From: Euwallacea fornicatus
Lineage: Eukaryota; Arthropoda; Insecta; Coleoptera; Curculionidae
DNA: 64,000 nt
NCBI RefSeq assembly: GCF_040115645.1
Contig: NC_089559.1
Location: 3,162,001 to 3,226,000 of the forward strand
Direction: 5' to 3'
Below are positions 11,688 to 22,357 of this stretch, piece after piece (the first letter of the stretch is position 1; the number at the start of each line of letters is the position of its first letter). The notes under the pieces were generated by a model, which searched no databases, was not told where the DNA came from, and worked only from the letters and a program-made list of their open reading frames with translations. A program made the translations under genes and the position numbers.

Positions 11688-13149
11688 ATGAAATGGTTTT
11701 CAATCAGCAATAAGAAATAGAAGTGATAATTTATTCAATGCTTTAATGTAATTTTAAGATTTGACGCTCAATATTAATAACTTTTTAAAATAAGCGTCTG
11801 TTATTTACCATGCAAGCGAATAACGATATTCACGCTCTTGATGCACGTCGTTGTCAAAGAATTAATAATAATGTTAAATGTAAAAAAAATGCTATTTTTC
11901 TTTTACCGGTATTTATGAATGTTTTTTGACCCACTTAATGGTCGAGTCCTATTTATTATCTGAGTTTTACTTCGCACTTCTTCTCGCAAATTTTCATTCG
12001 GAACAGGGTTTATTCAATTGCGGAACGGGTTGAAATCGTTTTTATTTATGATCCTCAGGAACGTTCTTTCACGAACCAGAGAAATATTTTGCCAGCAAAA
12101 TTCTGGAACGAAGATTAATCCTTCTTATGTTAGGAAATTAATACAGAAATTTGAAGAAACTGGTTTTGTGGTCGATAAAAAAGGAATCAACCTGGGTTAT
12201 TAGATGAGCTTATTCAATATATCCTTAATCCATCGTCATCTGTCCGCCAACCATCTACTTTAACTGGACTATCAACAGCATCGGTCTTAAAAGTTTTAAA
12301 ATTATATAAATTTCATCCATACAAAATTCAACATTATGAAGAAGTGAATGTTGTTGTGACGAATTGGACATTGCAAGATGATGCAAACTTTGATTACCAA
12401 CCAGCCCAGAACCCGCTCTAAACGTTCGCTTCAGTGATGCGTGTACATTTTACGTGAATGGTACTCTCAAAATGCACAATTGTAGAATCTGGAGTGATCC
12501 AAACCCTCATGTTGTGTGAGAAAGAAGCACTCAATATCCACAAAAACTGAATGTTTCGGCCGGGATCCTCGGAGATGCCATCACACCTTTGACTGTAATT
12601 TGAATTGTAAGATCTACAATGACTTTTTAGAGAATGCTATTGAACCATTGATAATGCATGAGCTAGAGAATCAACAGGACGAAAATGGCGTATTACAACT
12701 AGACGAAAATTTATTAAGATTTCAACAGGATGCGGCGCGCCCCACATTTTCTTTTACCCGTTGGGCAGTGGTTGAATAACAAATTACCCCGCAAGATGGA
12801 TTGGAAGGAGAGGAGCGATAGAACGGCCCCCTAGGTCTTCCGATCTCACGCCTTTGGATTTTTTTTTTGTGGAGGCCCTTAAAATTTGTAGCGCTCAAAG
12901 CCCAACCACAAACAATTGAAAAGATAAGACAGTGAATTATTACCGAGTGTTGTGTAATCCCTGAGCAAACGTTTGTCAACGTGCATTGAGAACGTGAATA
13001 TCGTTTGTACGATTGCATGAAAAATAACGAATACTCTTTATAAACAAATATTAATGTTAAGCGGCAAATCTTATGCTTTGATTTAATCATAATAAAACTT
13101 TGAATAAATTGTCAATTCTATTAGTTAGTCCCGATTGAAAACCATGTAA
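11688..13149 (+). mobile_element. Mariner-like DNA transposon, complete outline, dead
   Basis: Inverted ends of over 100 bp can be aligned: left TGGTTTTCAATC..., TAATTTATTCAA, TTTTAAGATTTGACGCTCAA (11693-11790), and right, read on the minus strand, TGGTTTTCAATCGGG..., CAATTTATTCAA, GCATAAGATTTGCCGCTTAA (13145-13040). Between them is one transposase relic on the plus strand. The total length of about 1.46 kb is usual for a mariner. The exact ends and the TA duplication are not certain. Confidence 0.7.
12015..13080 (+). pseudogene. Mariner-like transposase, frameshifted
   Basis: N-terminal helix-turn-helix: VIFYDPQERSFT-like start, then PSYVRKLIQKFEETGFVVDK (12129-12180). The second helix-turn-helix follows: NPSSSVRQPSTLTGLSTASV at 12230-12290. 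The catalytic core comes next in mixed frames: DDANFDYQPAQNP (first Asp region), CRIWSDPNPHVV-like (12488-12515), a GDAITP-like stretch, and IYNDFLENAIEPLIMHELEN (12612-12670), then RFQQDAARP (second Asp, 12715-12745) and PPRSSDLTPLDFF (third Asp, 12820-12867). This order is that of DUF4817-type mariner transposases of insects. Several frameshifts and stops make it inactive. The N-terminus was placed by similarity because no clean start remains. Confidence 0.8.
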
Positions 13150-16100
13150 TTCTGTGCCTAGGTGCCTTATGCATGGATTTTGTATTTTAAGCATTACTGG
13201 ATACATGTGAGAGTCGAATTCCAGAAACTTTGGTACCGTGAAAAGTTTATTGAAAATGCTTTTCGACAATATGTCGCCACCATGCCCGTCTTATTAAAAA
13301 AAATACTTGGGGTGGCGGGGAAGCATTTGGAAGAGGGTCGTAAGTTCATCATACCGTCTATCATCTGCCTCCATCATGTTATGATAAACGTCTTTTTGGA
13401 TTTTCCCACAGCTAGCTTAATTTTCAGGATATTGGCGTCTATACTAAAAAAAAAACCACTCTGTAGGTGTGAACATCGAATTTATGTACTCTACGTGAAC
13501 ACGCCCAATAATAATTTTGTTTTAGTGCTTTTTCCGTCTATAACCTTCCTTTTTCTAAATTTCGTTCGAACCACCTTCGATTTTTCCTCCTAATTCCTGT
13601 ATTTTCAACACCTTTGAGTTCGAAATTGCGGTTTGCTCATTAAAACATCTGCAACAGACGATGCAATTTACGGAAAAAAAACTTAAAAGTAACCACTTAG
13701 AAATATCAAAAACCCTAGTGGGCAACGGCCCTTCAGAAGAACTGCCTTTGGCTGACTGAGATCCTGAAGTGGCTTTCAGGGAACCCGCGGCTGAAACAAT
13801 CCGAGAAAAGGAATACAAAAAAATGTCCCTTTGATTTTATGATTTTCCCAGATATTTTAAAACCCTATTTGACAACAAAAGGCATTCTACACGAGCTGTT
13901 TATTTCCCTGAAGGGCTATTTGGGAAATTGGATGTCTTACACACTTCCGCTCCTTCAATACCTCTATTAAACCGGATTTATTACCTCCAAAAGAGGATTT
14001 ATTACCTCGTAAAATTATTTTAAAAAGTTTTTAAATTACTGTTTCATTCAAATGTGATCACACTTACTCTGCATTACTTTTAATGGTCCAGTATTGACAG
14101 ATATTTTATTAGAAGTTAGGATGTAATTATTTCACAGATTACGTCACGAAAACATACAAAAGGAAATAAGTAATTTAAAATATATAATATATATAATTTA
14201 CAACGTAATAACTTCCGGTATATAAGTAAGCAAAACTCCTGAAAGCATACGTGGAGGAAAATTCAGAAAAAAGCTGGGAACTGGGAAGTTGAAACGGAGT
14301 ACGTGTGTACTGTGCAATGTATAAAAATTTCAACGTCGATGAAACAAGACCAACAAAGGATGAAAATAAGAAGTAATTAAAGGGGCATAAGAACCTAAAT
14401 TGACAAAAAAGGATTAAGGAATTGATTCATTTCGACAAAATACTCTATGCGGTGAGCGGAGTCTCTGGATGTGATTAAAATTTAGGAACAAGGCTGAAAA
14501 TTGAGGGATCGAGGTGAAATGCCTGTCCATGCTCAAGACGTAACGCTGTCAGCATCGACGAAGACGAATCCATAACTACTTGATGATAAATGTCCCGGGA
14601 CACAATTAAAAATTTGTGAACGGTGAAAAGGTGCCCACAGGTATGTGCAGACACAAATTAATACAAGAAGGTGAAACAATATGTTTCTTTTGATGAACGA
14701 CTAAGGAGCACAAGGCCGGACCTTAAGAAAAGTCCCTGGTTCTTATTAAAATTGATAAAAACATATAAAAGTTCTTCTTCGGTGCTGTTAGGCCTAATAA
14801 AGACACGTTCATAAATACGTAATGCTAGAGAGCTCGGACACAGAGTAAAAAATTTACACGCCCTTGCAATGTATCTTCGGACGTGGAAAAAACCATTTTG
14901 GCTGATTATGGACACGTGGTGGAAAAATGCTGGCATGTCGAGCTTAAACCATGGGCACGTAGGAAGAATGGCTCTTACCAAGAAATTGTAAAATAAAATA
15001 ATTCCTCAGAATGCCGAATCTGGTCTAAATCCAAATTAAACATTTTTGGATCGTGACTCATATTGAGTACCTCGCATATCCACTCTTGTCCGGGAATTTG
15101 CCGATGGCCTAGTTCTCATTTGCTCTGATATGACTTTATCGATTCCGCATTCACTAAATATTTAATGCATGTTTTGATGATGCTCCCTCATGCAGAAAGG
15201 TGTTAATACGTTTTGGATCATAATTAAATATCTTTCAGTGTTCTTTAGCATTAACGGTTGGAGCAAAAATGGTTTAATACAAGTCGCTGTCGACTTAGGA
15301 AACGTTTTCTCTGGATTAATGATGTCTTGGGAGCGGCCTTTTCCGCATTTTTTTCCCGGAGTTTTATATTTGCTGAAGTATTGCAGTTCGCCACTTTCCT
15401 CATTTGTATCCTGGGAGAACGAGATCACAAAGCAAACAAAAAAAAAATCATCCTTTTTCACTTTAACTCGTATATTATGGTATTCTAAAAACATGCTCGG
15501 GAAAGAATGATTATGTTGAAACTCTTTACGTATACGTATCGTACTATATCTATTTTCTAGTAGCTATTTTCCAGAAACTGAGCTTGAAAAATGAATCTAA
15601 ATGCCCCTTAATAATCGCCCTACTAGGAGACCAATAGTGGATGTAAAAATTCCGAATATATTTCTCTCAGGACACACATAAAATTTTCTCCGGACACACA
15701 TAAAGATCGTTTTATGCACGCTGCAGCCTGCATAAAATGTCGATTATGATGCATCCATAATAAAAAATATATTAAAAGTTGGTACTTAGCGTTTTCCTCA
15801 TCTCTTAAGCATTATTATGGCAAAATATATACTTTCGAAGTGTAATCCGTGAAGTTATACAAAAAATATAATAAAAAATGTTGATCAATATTTAAAAAAT
15901 TACGTTAATGATAAATGATAATAGAAAAGAAAGATCTATTCTGTAAAGGACAAAAACTGCAAATGAAAAAGTGAGTTTTGTAACTTTCGTTTTTCCTTCG
16001 GTAAATTGAACGAACGTCGCTGCTGCCCAGTTACTAGTGATGAGCCAAATCGGTGTTAGTGGACTGCGCACATCTCCGCCAACAACCGATGAACGCGTGG

Positions 16101-16202
16101 CTAGCTAGTATATGAGCGAATAGTCTTAGAATTATCATCAGTATTAATTCATACCTAGCAGAGATATTCTAGAGACTAATTGAAAATTAAGGAAAACTAC
16201 TC
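13150..16202. other. No gene recognised
   Basis: Several open frames of 87-143 codons occur here on both strands (for example 13162-13593 plus, 14658-14981 minus, and an overlapping antiparallel pair at 15162-15510). None shows a motif I know, and the antiparallel overlap suggests chance or old transposon sequence. AT-rich non-coding DNA fills the rest. Confidence 0.4.
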
Positions 16203-17354
16203 TACAGGGTGATTCGCAACGCGACCGACAAAACAGGTGCGTGTAGGGGACCTTAAAACATGTCGATTTTTTATACGAAGTTTTTTCCTGATGTCTACGG
16301 TTGCTGAGATATCGGTTTCCAGAGATGAATAAAAAAAATGGAAAAAATTCTCTATTTCAGGAAAGACTTAACTTAGAATCACCATATTTGAGAGATATTT
16401 TTGCTTTATTGACATTTTGATTTGCTGAAAATTTCAAGTGGTTGAAAACTTAGTAAGGGGTGGTTTGGGGGTGGATCACCCTTAAAATTATATGCATTTT
16501 TTTTACCCTAACTAAATTAAAAACTAAGGTTTGTCAATATTATTGTAAATTTAATTTCATATCTTTTTGTATTCTTTTACATTTTTCGAGAAGTCATTCG
16601 TTCCTTCAAGACTATAACGCTGTGCTTTAACTCCTCTTCAACTGTTTCATTGCGGGATAATACGATTAAGAAATATGCTACAATATTCTTCCACACTTCT
16701 TGGGCAATTACCTTGGCAGTACCCCAATACTGAAAGCATATCAACTTGTTCATTAAATGTAAATTTTTCAGCCATTTTGGCTACAAAGTACTACAAGCAA
16801 AATCAAGATACGCGAAAAACTTGTAATCTGCAGAAATTTGAATAACATCAGATTTAAAAACAGCCATATCCTAGCAACGACACAGTTGAAGGGTCGTTGG
16901 AGCACCGCCTTAAGGTCTTTAAGGAACGTAATTTCGTAATTTTTTTTCTTAATAACGAATGACTTCTCGAAAAATGTACAAGAGATATAAAAAGATATGA
17001 AATGAAATTTGCTATCATAATTATAAACCTTAATTTTTAATTTGATTAGGGTTAAACAAAATCGTATAATTTTAAGGGTGACCCACTCCTAAATCACCCC
17101 TTACTAAGTTTTCGACCACTTCAAATTTTCAGCAAATAAAGATGTCAATAAAGCAAAAATATTTCCCAAATATGGTGATTCGAGGTTAAGCCTTTCCTGA
17201 AATAGAGGTTTTTTTCAATTTTCTTTATTCATCTTCGGAAACCTATATCTCAGCAACCATAGGCATCGGGAAAAACTTCGTATAAAAATCGATATGTTGT
17301 AAGTTCTCTTTCATGCACCTGTTCTGTGTCGATTGCGTTGCGAATCACCCTGTA
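16203..17354. mobile_element. Long-inverted-repeat element with TACAGGGTG ends (1152 bp)
   Basis: It starts TACAGGGTGATTCGCAAC and ends GTTGCGAATCACCCTGTA. The inverted arms are about 400 bp each (16203-16615 and about 16935-17354) at high identity. Landmarks such as TAAGGGGTGGTTTGGG and its complement CCTAAATCACCCCTTA occur in mirror positions. The roughly 320-bp centre keeps the start of a mariner-like transposase on the minus strand and nothing else. Such elements move with transposase made elsewhere. The same family recurs at 51214-52235. Confidence 0.85.
16647..16775 (-). pseudogene. HTH-only transposase remnant (DUF4817 type), 42 codons
   Basis: The minus-strand frame starts with ATG at 16775 and reads MAEKFTFNEQVDMLSVLGYC, then QGNCPRSVEEYCSIFLNRII, before a stop at 16647. 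The spacing of FT-NEQ-DML-VLG and the following N----A--Y-----R matches the first helix-turn-helix of mariner-like transposases in this window (5908-6090, 60222-60470). The catalytic domain is absent because the second inverted arm begins soon after. It lies between the two arms of the element. Confidence 0.5.
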
Positions 17355-17688
17355 CTATGAACATGACAGTTGACTTAGATTTAGAACACTTTTATTTATC
17401 TCCACTAATTTCACGTCACATTTCAGTCCAATTTTCCTCAAATACACTGACTTTTAAAAAAACCGCAACACCAAGAAGAACGCATCGTATGTATTTGAAA
17501 TTTTGGTATGAGTTTAGACTTGTAAAGAGAAAAAATTGATAAAAATTTCAAGTTCGTATTTTAATGCGATTTGAAGTTTTTCTTTATTTTTTTATCTATG
17601 ACGATCGTTCTTTTTGCAAATTTTTTTACAGGCGGATAACGATAAAGGTATTATTGTTAGTACCATATTAAATGTGTGGTAGGGCAAA

Positions 17689-19323
17689 ATGCCTCGTGTA
17701 CGCCAAAATGCAGTTTATCGGCAGTTAACTCCCTTTGACAGGGAAAGAATTATTGGTATGCATGAGGCAGGTTTACCTTTCCGCGAAATTGCACGTAAAT
17801 TGGATCGAAACGCATCAACAGTGTTAAGAGCTTGGAGAGATTGGTCTAATGAAGGGTCAGTACATCGTCATCGTGGTAGCGGCCGTCCAAGAATGACGAA
17901 TCAACGCTAAGACCAGCGACTTCGTCGTTCAGGGACAGGCGTCCCGTTTGAAACAATTCCGTCTCTTGGTGCTAACTGGGTAGCCACCCTAAATCGAAGG
18001 GCCTCCCTTAGTACAATGTATCGCAGAATTCGAAATTTTGGACTAAATTCATATCGTCCTATGAGTCGGCTTCCATTATCATGAAACCACAGGGTGGCCC
18101 GACTGGAGTGGTGTCGTCTGAGAGTGCAATGGGTGGATGAGTGGAAAAGAATCGTGTTCAGTGATTAGAGCCGATTTTGTTTATGGCGATCTGATGGACG
18201 GTTACGTGTTAGAAGGCGCAGAGGAGAGCGATTAAATTTGGACTTTTTGGAAAGGGGTCATTCTGATTTAACACCAGGTGTCATGGTTTGGGGTGCCATC
18301 CAGTATTGTAGGATCCGCTAGTCAGAACGCTTAATTTTCCAAACAATCAATACTGTCTGATCAAGTCGAGATACACGCAGGGAAAATCTATGTGTTAGAA
18401 TAGATAGTATTAGTTAGAGTAGAATAGGAAGAACGGGGGGGAATAAAAGGTGACGTACCCTGATGTTACGCGCATGCGTACCGTACCTGCGGTCGGAGTG
18501 ATTCTCGCGTGTTGCTGGGTTCTCTCAGCAACATCCTAGAATTCGGGTCACGGAAAAAACCCAAAAGGCGAACATCTCTTTGTTTGAACCAAGGAATAAG
18601 GGCTCGAACAAAGAATGGTTCGTGGTGCTGGCTCGCAGCAGCCAGATGTGATAACGGTCGCCAGCCTCTACTTCGGGTACGACACTGTTTCATTACCCCC
18701 CAGGGGGGGGGGGGGGGGCACTTAAGATTGGGACAAGGAGGACCTCTCTCTGGTCGGGAACGGTGCCGAGTGAACAATAAAAACTAAGTAACGCGAGTGT
18801 TTTCTTTCATCTAATTAAGTTACCATTTAAGCCTTTAATTGTTACCTATCCGAATTGTAAATAAACACCCTAGACAACTTAAGAAAAAGCCTACAGTATG
18901 GTAGTCGGTTCCCTCTTGTTTTCATTTATGATAGATTAAGTGCTCAGAGGTACATTAATAGTGTCTTAGAACCGGTTCTTGTACCATACATGCACGACCA
19001 TCCTGGAAGCACATTTCAACAGGATAATGCGCGACCACATGTAGCCAACGATACTTTGAGGTATTTGGAAGTTGAAAATTTGGGTACTTTGCCTTGGCCA
19101 GCTCGATCTCCAGATTTGTCCCCAATAGAGCACGTATGGGATATAATGGATCGGAGACTTCAACGTTTAGCTCGCCCTCCAGAGACCATAAATGAACTCC
19201 GCGAGCAGGTGCAGATTGCCTGGGATGCAATACCACAGGAAGATATTGACAATTTAATTTTAAGCATGCCACGTCGCTTACAGGAATGTATTAATTTAAG
19301 AGGAGATATCACCCATTATTAAA
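17689..19323 (+). pseudogene. Tc1-like transposase (DD34E), interrupted
   Basis: The N-terminal paired-type DNA-binding domain is clean: MPRVRQNAVYRQLTPFDRER, then IIGMHEAGLPFREIARKLDR, with the GRP hook (SGRPRM) at its end (17689-17900). A stop follows at 17908. The core goes on in the same frame with more stops: VFSD near 18160 (first Asp), LTPGVMVWGAIQY ending at 18306, then the LTR, then GSRFPLVFIYDRLSAQRYIN (18899-18958), FQQDNARPH (second Asp) and PARSPDLSPIEHVWD (catalytic Glu). I count 34 residues between the last Asp and the Glu, so it is a DD34E Tc1 type. The end is a normal stop at about 19321. The reading frame resumes after the LTR once one copy of the 4-bp duplication is ignored. 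Confidence 0.9.
18307..18895 (+). mobile_element. Solo LTR (589 bp) inside the Tc1 element, GTAT duplication
   Basis: It starts TGTAGGATCC and ends AAGCCTACA, so its ends TGTAGG/CCTACA are inverted. GTAT stands before (18303-18306) and after (18896-18899). The Tc1 reading frame is broken exactly here. An AATAAA at 18775 suggests the plus strand is the sense strand. A run of 6 C, one A and 16 G lies at 18696-18718. No retroelement genes are left. A 4-bp duplication fits Ty3/gypsy LTRs, but the family cannot be proven from an LTR alone. Confidence 0.85.
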
Positions 19324-19469
19324 TTATTATTAAATTTTTTCGCTTATTCACAATAATTTTCTTTTGATATTTTGATCGTTTTTATCTATTACCCGACCCA
19401 ACGTAATGCCAGAATTTCAAACGTGTACGATGTGTTCTTGGTGTTGCGGTTTTTTTGAAAGTCAGTGTA

Positions 19470-21263
19470 TTTCTTATTTCCTAACAGAGATTTTGGAGAT
19501 TTAATCTCCACTCGCAGAGTGTTGTTCCATGTTGACCGGAAGATAAAAACACCATAAATATTACTCAATTCGTCTCAATCAAATCGTCATCACTACCCTG
19601 GAACACCTAGTTATTAACGAATAAAAAATACCAATAAAGCTAAAAATTCTCGAACTCCTTTGAAACATACTGTACATCAGCGTAATGTCTTGTCGAAGAA
19701 TTCGTGATAGAGAAAGCCTTTAAAAAGCAGTCGAACGGGGCAATAAATGTGTCCCGAACAAACGTCAGGCAATTCTGAGAATTAACCTAATAAATCTCCT
19801 GCCTGTGTCTGAAACCAGCCCCTGAAAAGGATATAAGTACTTTATGTATGAAATGAGCGTCTTTAACGTCGGCGACGTCGGTTTCGCATCGGGTTAACAA
19901 AATTATTTTACTTTTCAGGGGATTTATATTAAATTGTAGTAAATTTTATCTCCATATCCATATAGCCATATAGCTTTCACCCCTTTATGGACATAGTCCA
20001 TATAGCTTTCACCCCTTCTCTTGTAATTCTTGCCTCTGTCTGGCAATAGTTTCTCCAGTGAGCAGCCTCGCTTGGGGACTCTCAAATCGGTCTTCATGCG
20101 ATGTCACTTCCCCAATAAATACATATTAATGTCATTACTGATATGACGGAGTCACAGTGATCGCTCACTTTTGAAGAAATTGTCAAAATTTTCTGTACTT
20201 AAGCTGAAATTGAGTATCAATCCTATTTTAAACTTTTTTACTTTATGAAATTTTTAAAACGTTTTACTTTGTTTAAAATTTATCTAGGTTTCTTTTATAT
20301 TTTTCTAGCTTCGCTTTATCTTTTTTAAGTGTCAATTTATTTATTTTTTTGAAATTTTACTTTGCTTCAAATTGCCGAGAAACTGATAGTTGACAGACTC
20401 GAGCACAGATCGGAATAACTGGTGCTGTTTCCCTTTTCTCCATTATCATTTTCTGTCAAATGAAATTTATCTTTTCATCTAAAACAGTTTTATATGCATA
20501 CTCTGACTATAAAGCGCTCTTTTTAAAAATTTCAATCGATTATGTAAAAAACTAGCAACAGTAATAATCTCCAAGCTTGTTACTTAACCCGTCATCGCTT
20601 TTCCCTCCCCTATGTAATTTTATCAAAATCTCACTGCGACGCGAGTAATGACAGGTTCAGTAAGCTGTTATGAAATGGCTTTTTAACCTTTATCCGATAA
20701 AACCAGTTATCGCAACTGCTCTTTTCTGTTCCGGATACGTTTGGAATTACTATTGATACGACCCATTCAATTCTTGCTCTCTAGCACCAATTTAGTTTAA
20801 AACTAACAGGTTACTGAGGTTACGTCTCTTCTATGGGTTAATTAAACAGACCTTTAAATTAAGTAACACTTGAATTTTGTGGTGAGCCATCGAGGAGAAT
20901 GATTTGCAGAATTTGCTAGGGTCATAAATTTGCAGAATTATAAAATTAATGAAATTTCCAGTGGAGAAGTGCGTTTCTCGCAAATCAATAAATTAGGGCA
21001 AAATTCCTGAAACGTCATCGATATCATTGGCCGATTATAGGCAAAAAAAATATTTAAATTAAATACTTCATTTTTTCATTTTTTTTTTTATTTTGAAATT
21101 TTTGAAAATTTCTATATGTTGTTTTAAATTAAAAATTTAAACCATCAGAAAAAAATTCAATTAAAAAAATGTCACTTTCACCTAATAACGTTATACGCCT
21201 ATGCACTTTGGACAAATACAAGTTCTTAATTATCGATAGTTTGATGAATTGAAACCATAGCTG
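19470..21263. other. No gene recognised
   Basis: AT-rich non-coding sequence. The only structure noted is a 20-bp word, CCATATAGCTTTCACCCCTT, present twice at 19966-19985 and 19998-20017 (32-bp period). Confidence 0.5.
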
Positions 21264-22357
21264 TACAGGGTGTCCTATCTACGACGAAATTGGATGATTT
21301 CAGGTATTCCTCGAATTTTGAGTCAATTTCAAGAATCTAAACAGCATTTTGACATCTCGACTCGTTTGGGATATACAGAGTGTGTGTAATTTTTGTTGTT
21401 TTCTTTAAAACCCTATAACTTTTTTGTTTATAAATGTTTTTATTTTTTGATAAAAAAATCTTTCTTCAATTTTTTATGTATAATCCACCAGCAAACTAGA
21501 ATTTTTCCTAGCTTATTTTGTTTTCGAGTTACAGACCAAAGTTGCTTTTTTTAATAGAAACCATAGTTGACCACGGCTTCATTAATTAGAGATTTTTTGA
21601 GCTTTCTGAAATCATGTAGTTCCGTATATTTATCGTGGTGAATAAGAAAATTATAAACGAAATTTTGGAATACACAAGATTAAGGCATACATCTACTATT
21701 TAGTTTATTAGAGCAATTAAGTGAATTTCTCGCCGATGTGAAGTGTGTTTACTTCATAACGAATATCTATTTAGACAATACTTGAAATAAGAAAAGACTA
21801 TTATATAATATAAATGTAAATTTGCTTCTAAATCAATAAGTTATGGCATTTTTTCTGGTTTTAAAGTAGGTTTCGTGAATAATGATACGTTTTTCCTTTG
21901 AAATTGAAAATAATTTGAAATTGTTTATGATTTTCTTATTTGCCTAGATAAATATATGGAACTAGATATTTTCAGAAAGCTAAAAAAATCTCCAGTTAAT
22001 GGAACCATGGCCAACTATGGTTTCCATAAAAAAAAGGAATTTTGGTGTGTAACTCGAAAACCAATTAAGCTATAAAAAAAATTCAAGTACGCCACTGGAT
22101 GACACATAAGAATATGCAAAAGATGTTTTGTTAAAAATTAAAAATATTCACACACAATAAAGTTATGAAGCTTTATAGAGAACGACAAAAAACGAAAAAC
22201 ACCCTGTATCTCTCAAATAAATCGAGAGGTCAAAGTGCTGTTTAGATCATTGAAATTCGTTTAAAAATCGACCCAAGGGCCCCGACCACGGTTTTTTCTC
22301 ATCTGCTTGGGAAATACCTGAAACTCCCTAATTTCATCGAAAATCAGACACCCTGTA
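21264..22357. mobile_element. Long-inverted-repeat element, uninterrupted copy (1.09 kb)
   Basis: Ends are TACAGGGTGTCCTATCTACG and, at the right, GAAAATCAGACACCCTGTA. The arms pair almost to the centre: AATAGAAACCATAGTTGACC near 21559 with TGGCCAACTATGGTTTCCAT near 22010. No coding sequence is seen. The copy at 6702-8518 belongs to the same family but carries a solo LTR; comparison of the two proves the LTR insertion. Confidence 0.85.

Larger units (their letters stand above)
17443..19469 (+). mobile_element. Tc1-like DNA transposon, split by a solo LTR
   Basis: The ends are inverted: TACACTGACTTTTAAAAAAA then CCGCAACACCAAGAA at the left, and at the right the complement of TACACTGACTTTCAAAAAAA then CCGCAACACCAAGAA. 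The TA dinucleotide stands at both ends (17443-17444 and 19468-19469), as for Tc1/mariner insertions. After removing the 589-bp LTR and one 4-bp duplication the element is about 1.43 kb, near the usual 1.3-1.6 kb. Confidence 0.9.

Noticed and set aside
15162..15510. Antiparallel open frames of 106-110 codons
   Set aside because: Overlap fully on both strands, show no motif, and lie in AT-rich DNA next to transposons.
18470..18485. GCGCATGCGTA word similar to an NRF-1/erect-wing site
   Set aside because: Lies in a solo LTR, one base off consensus, no context to support function.
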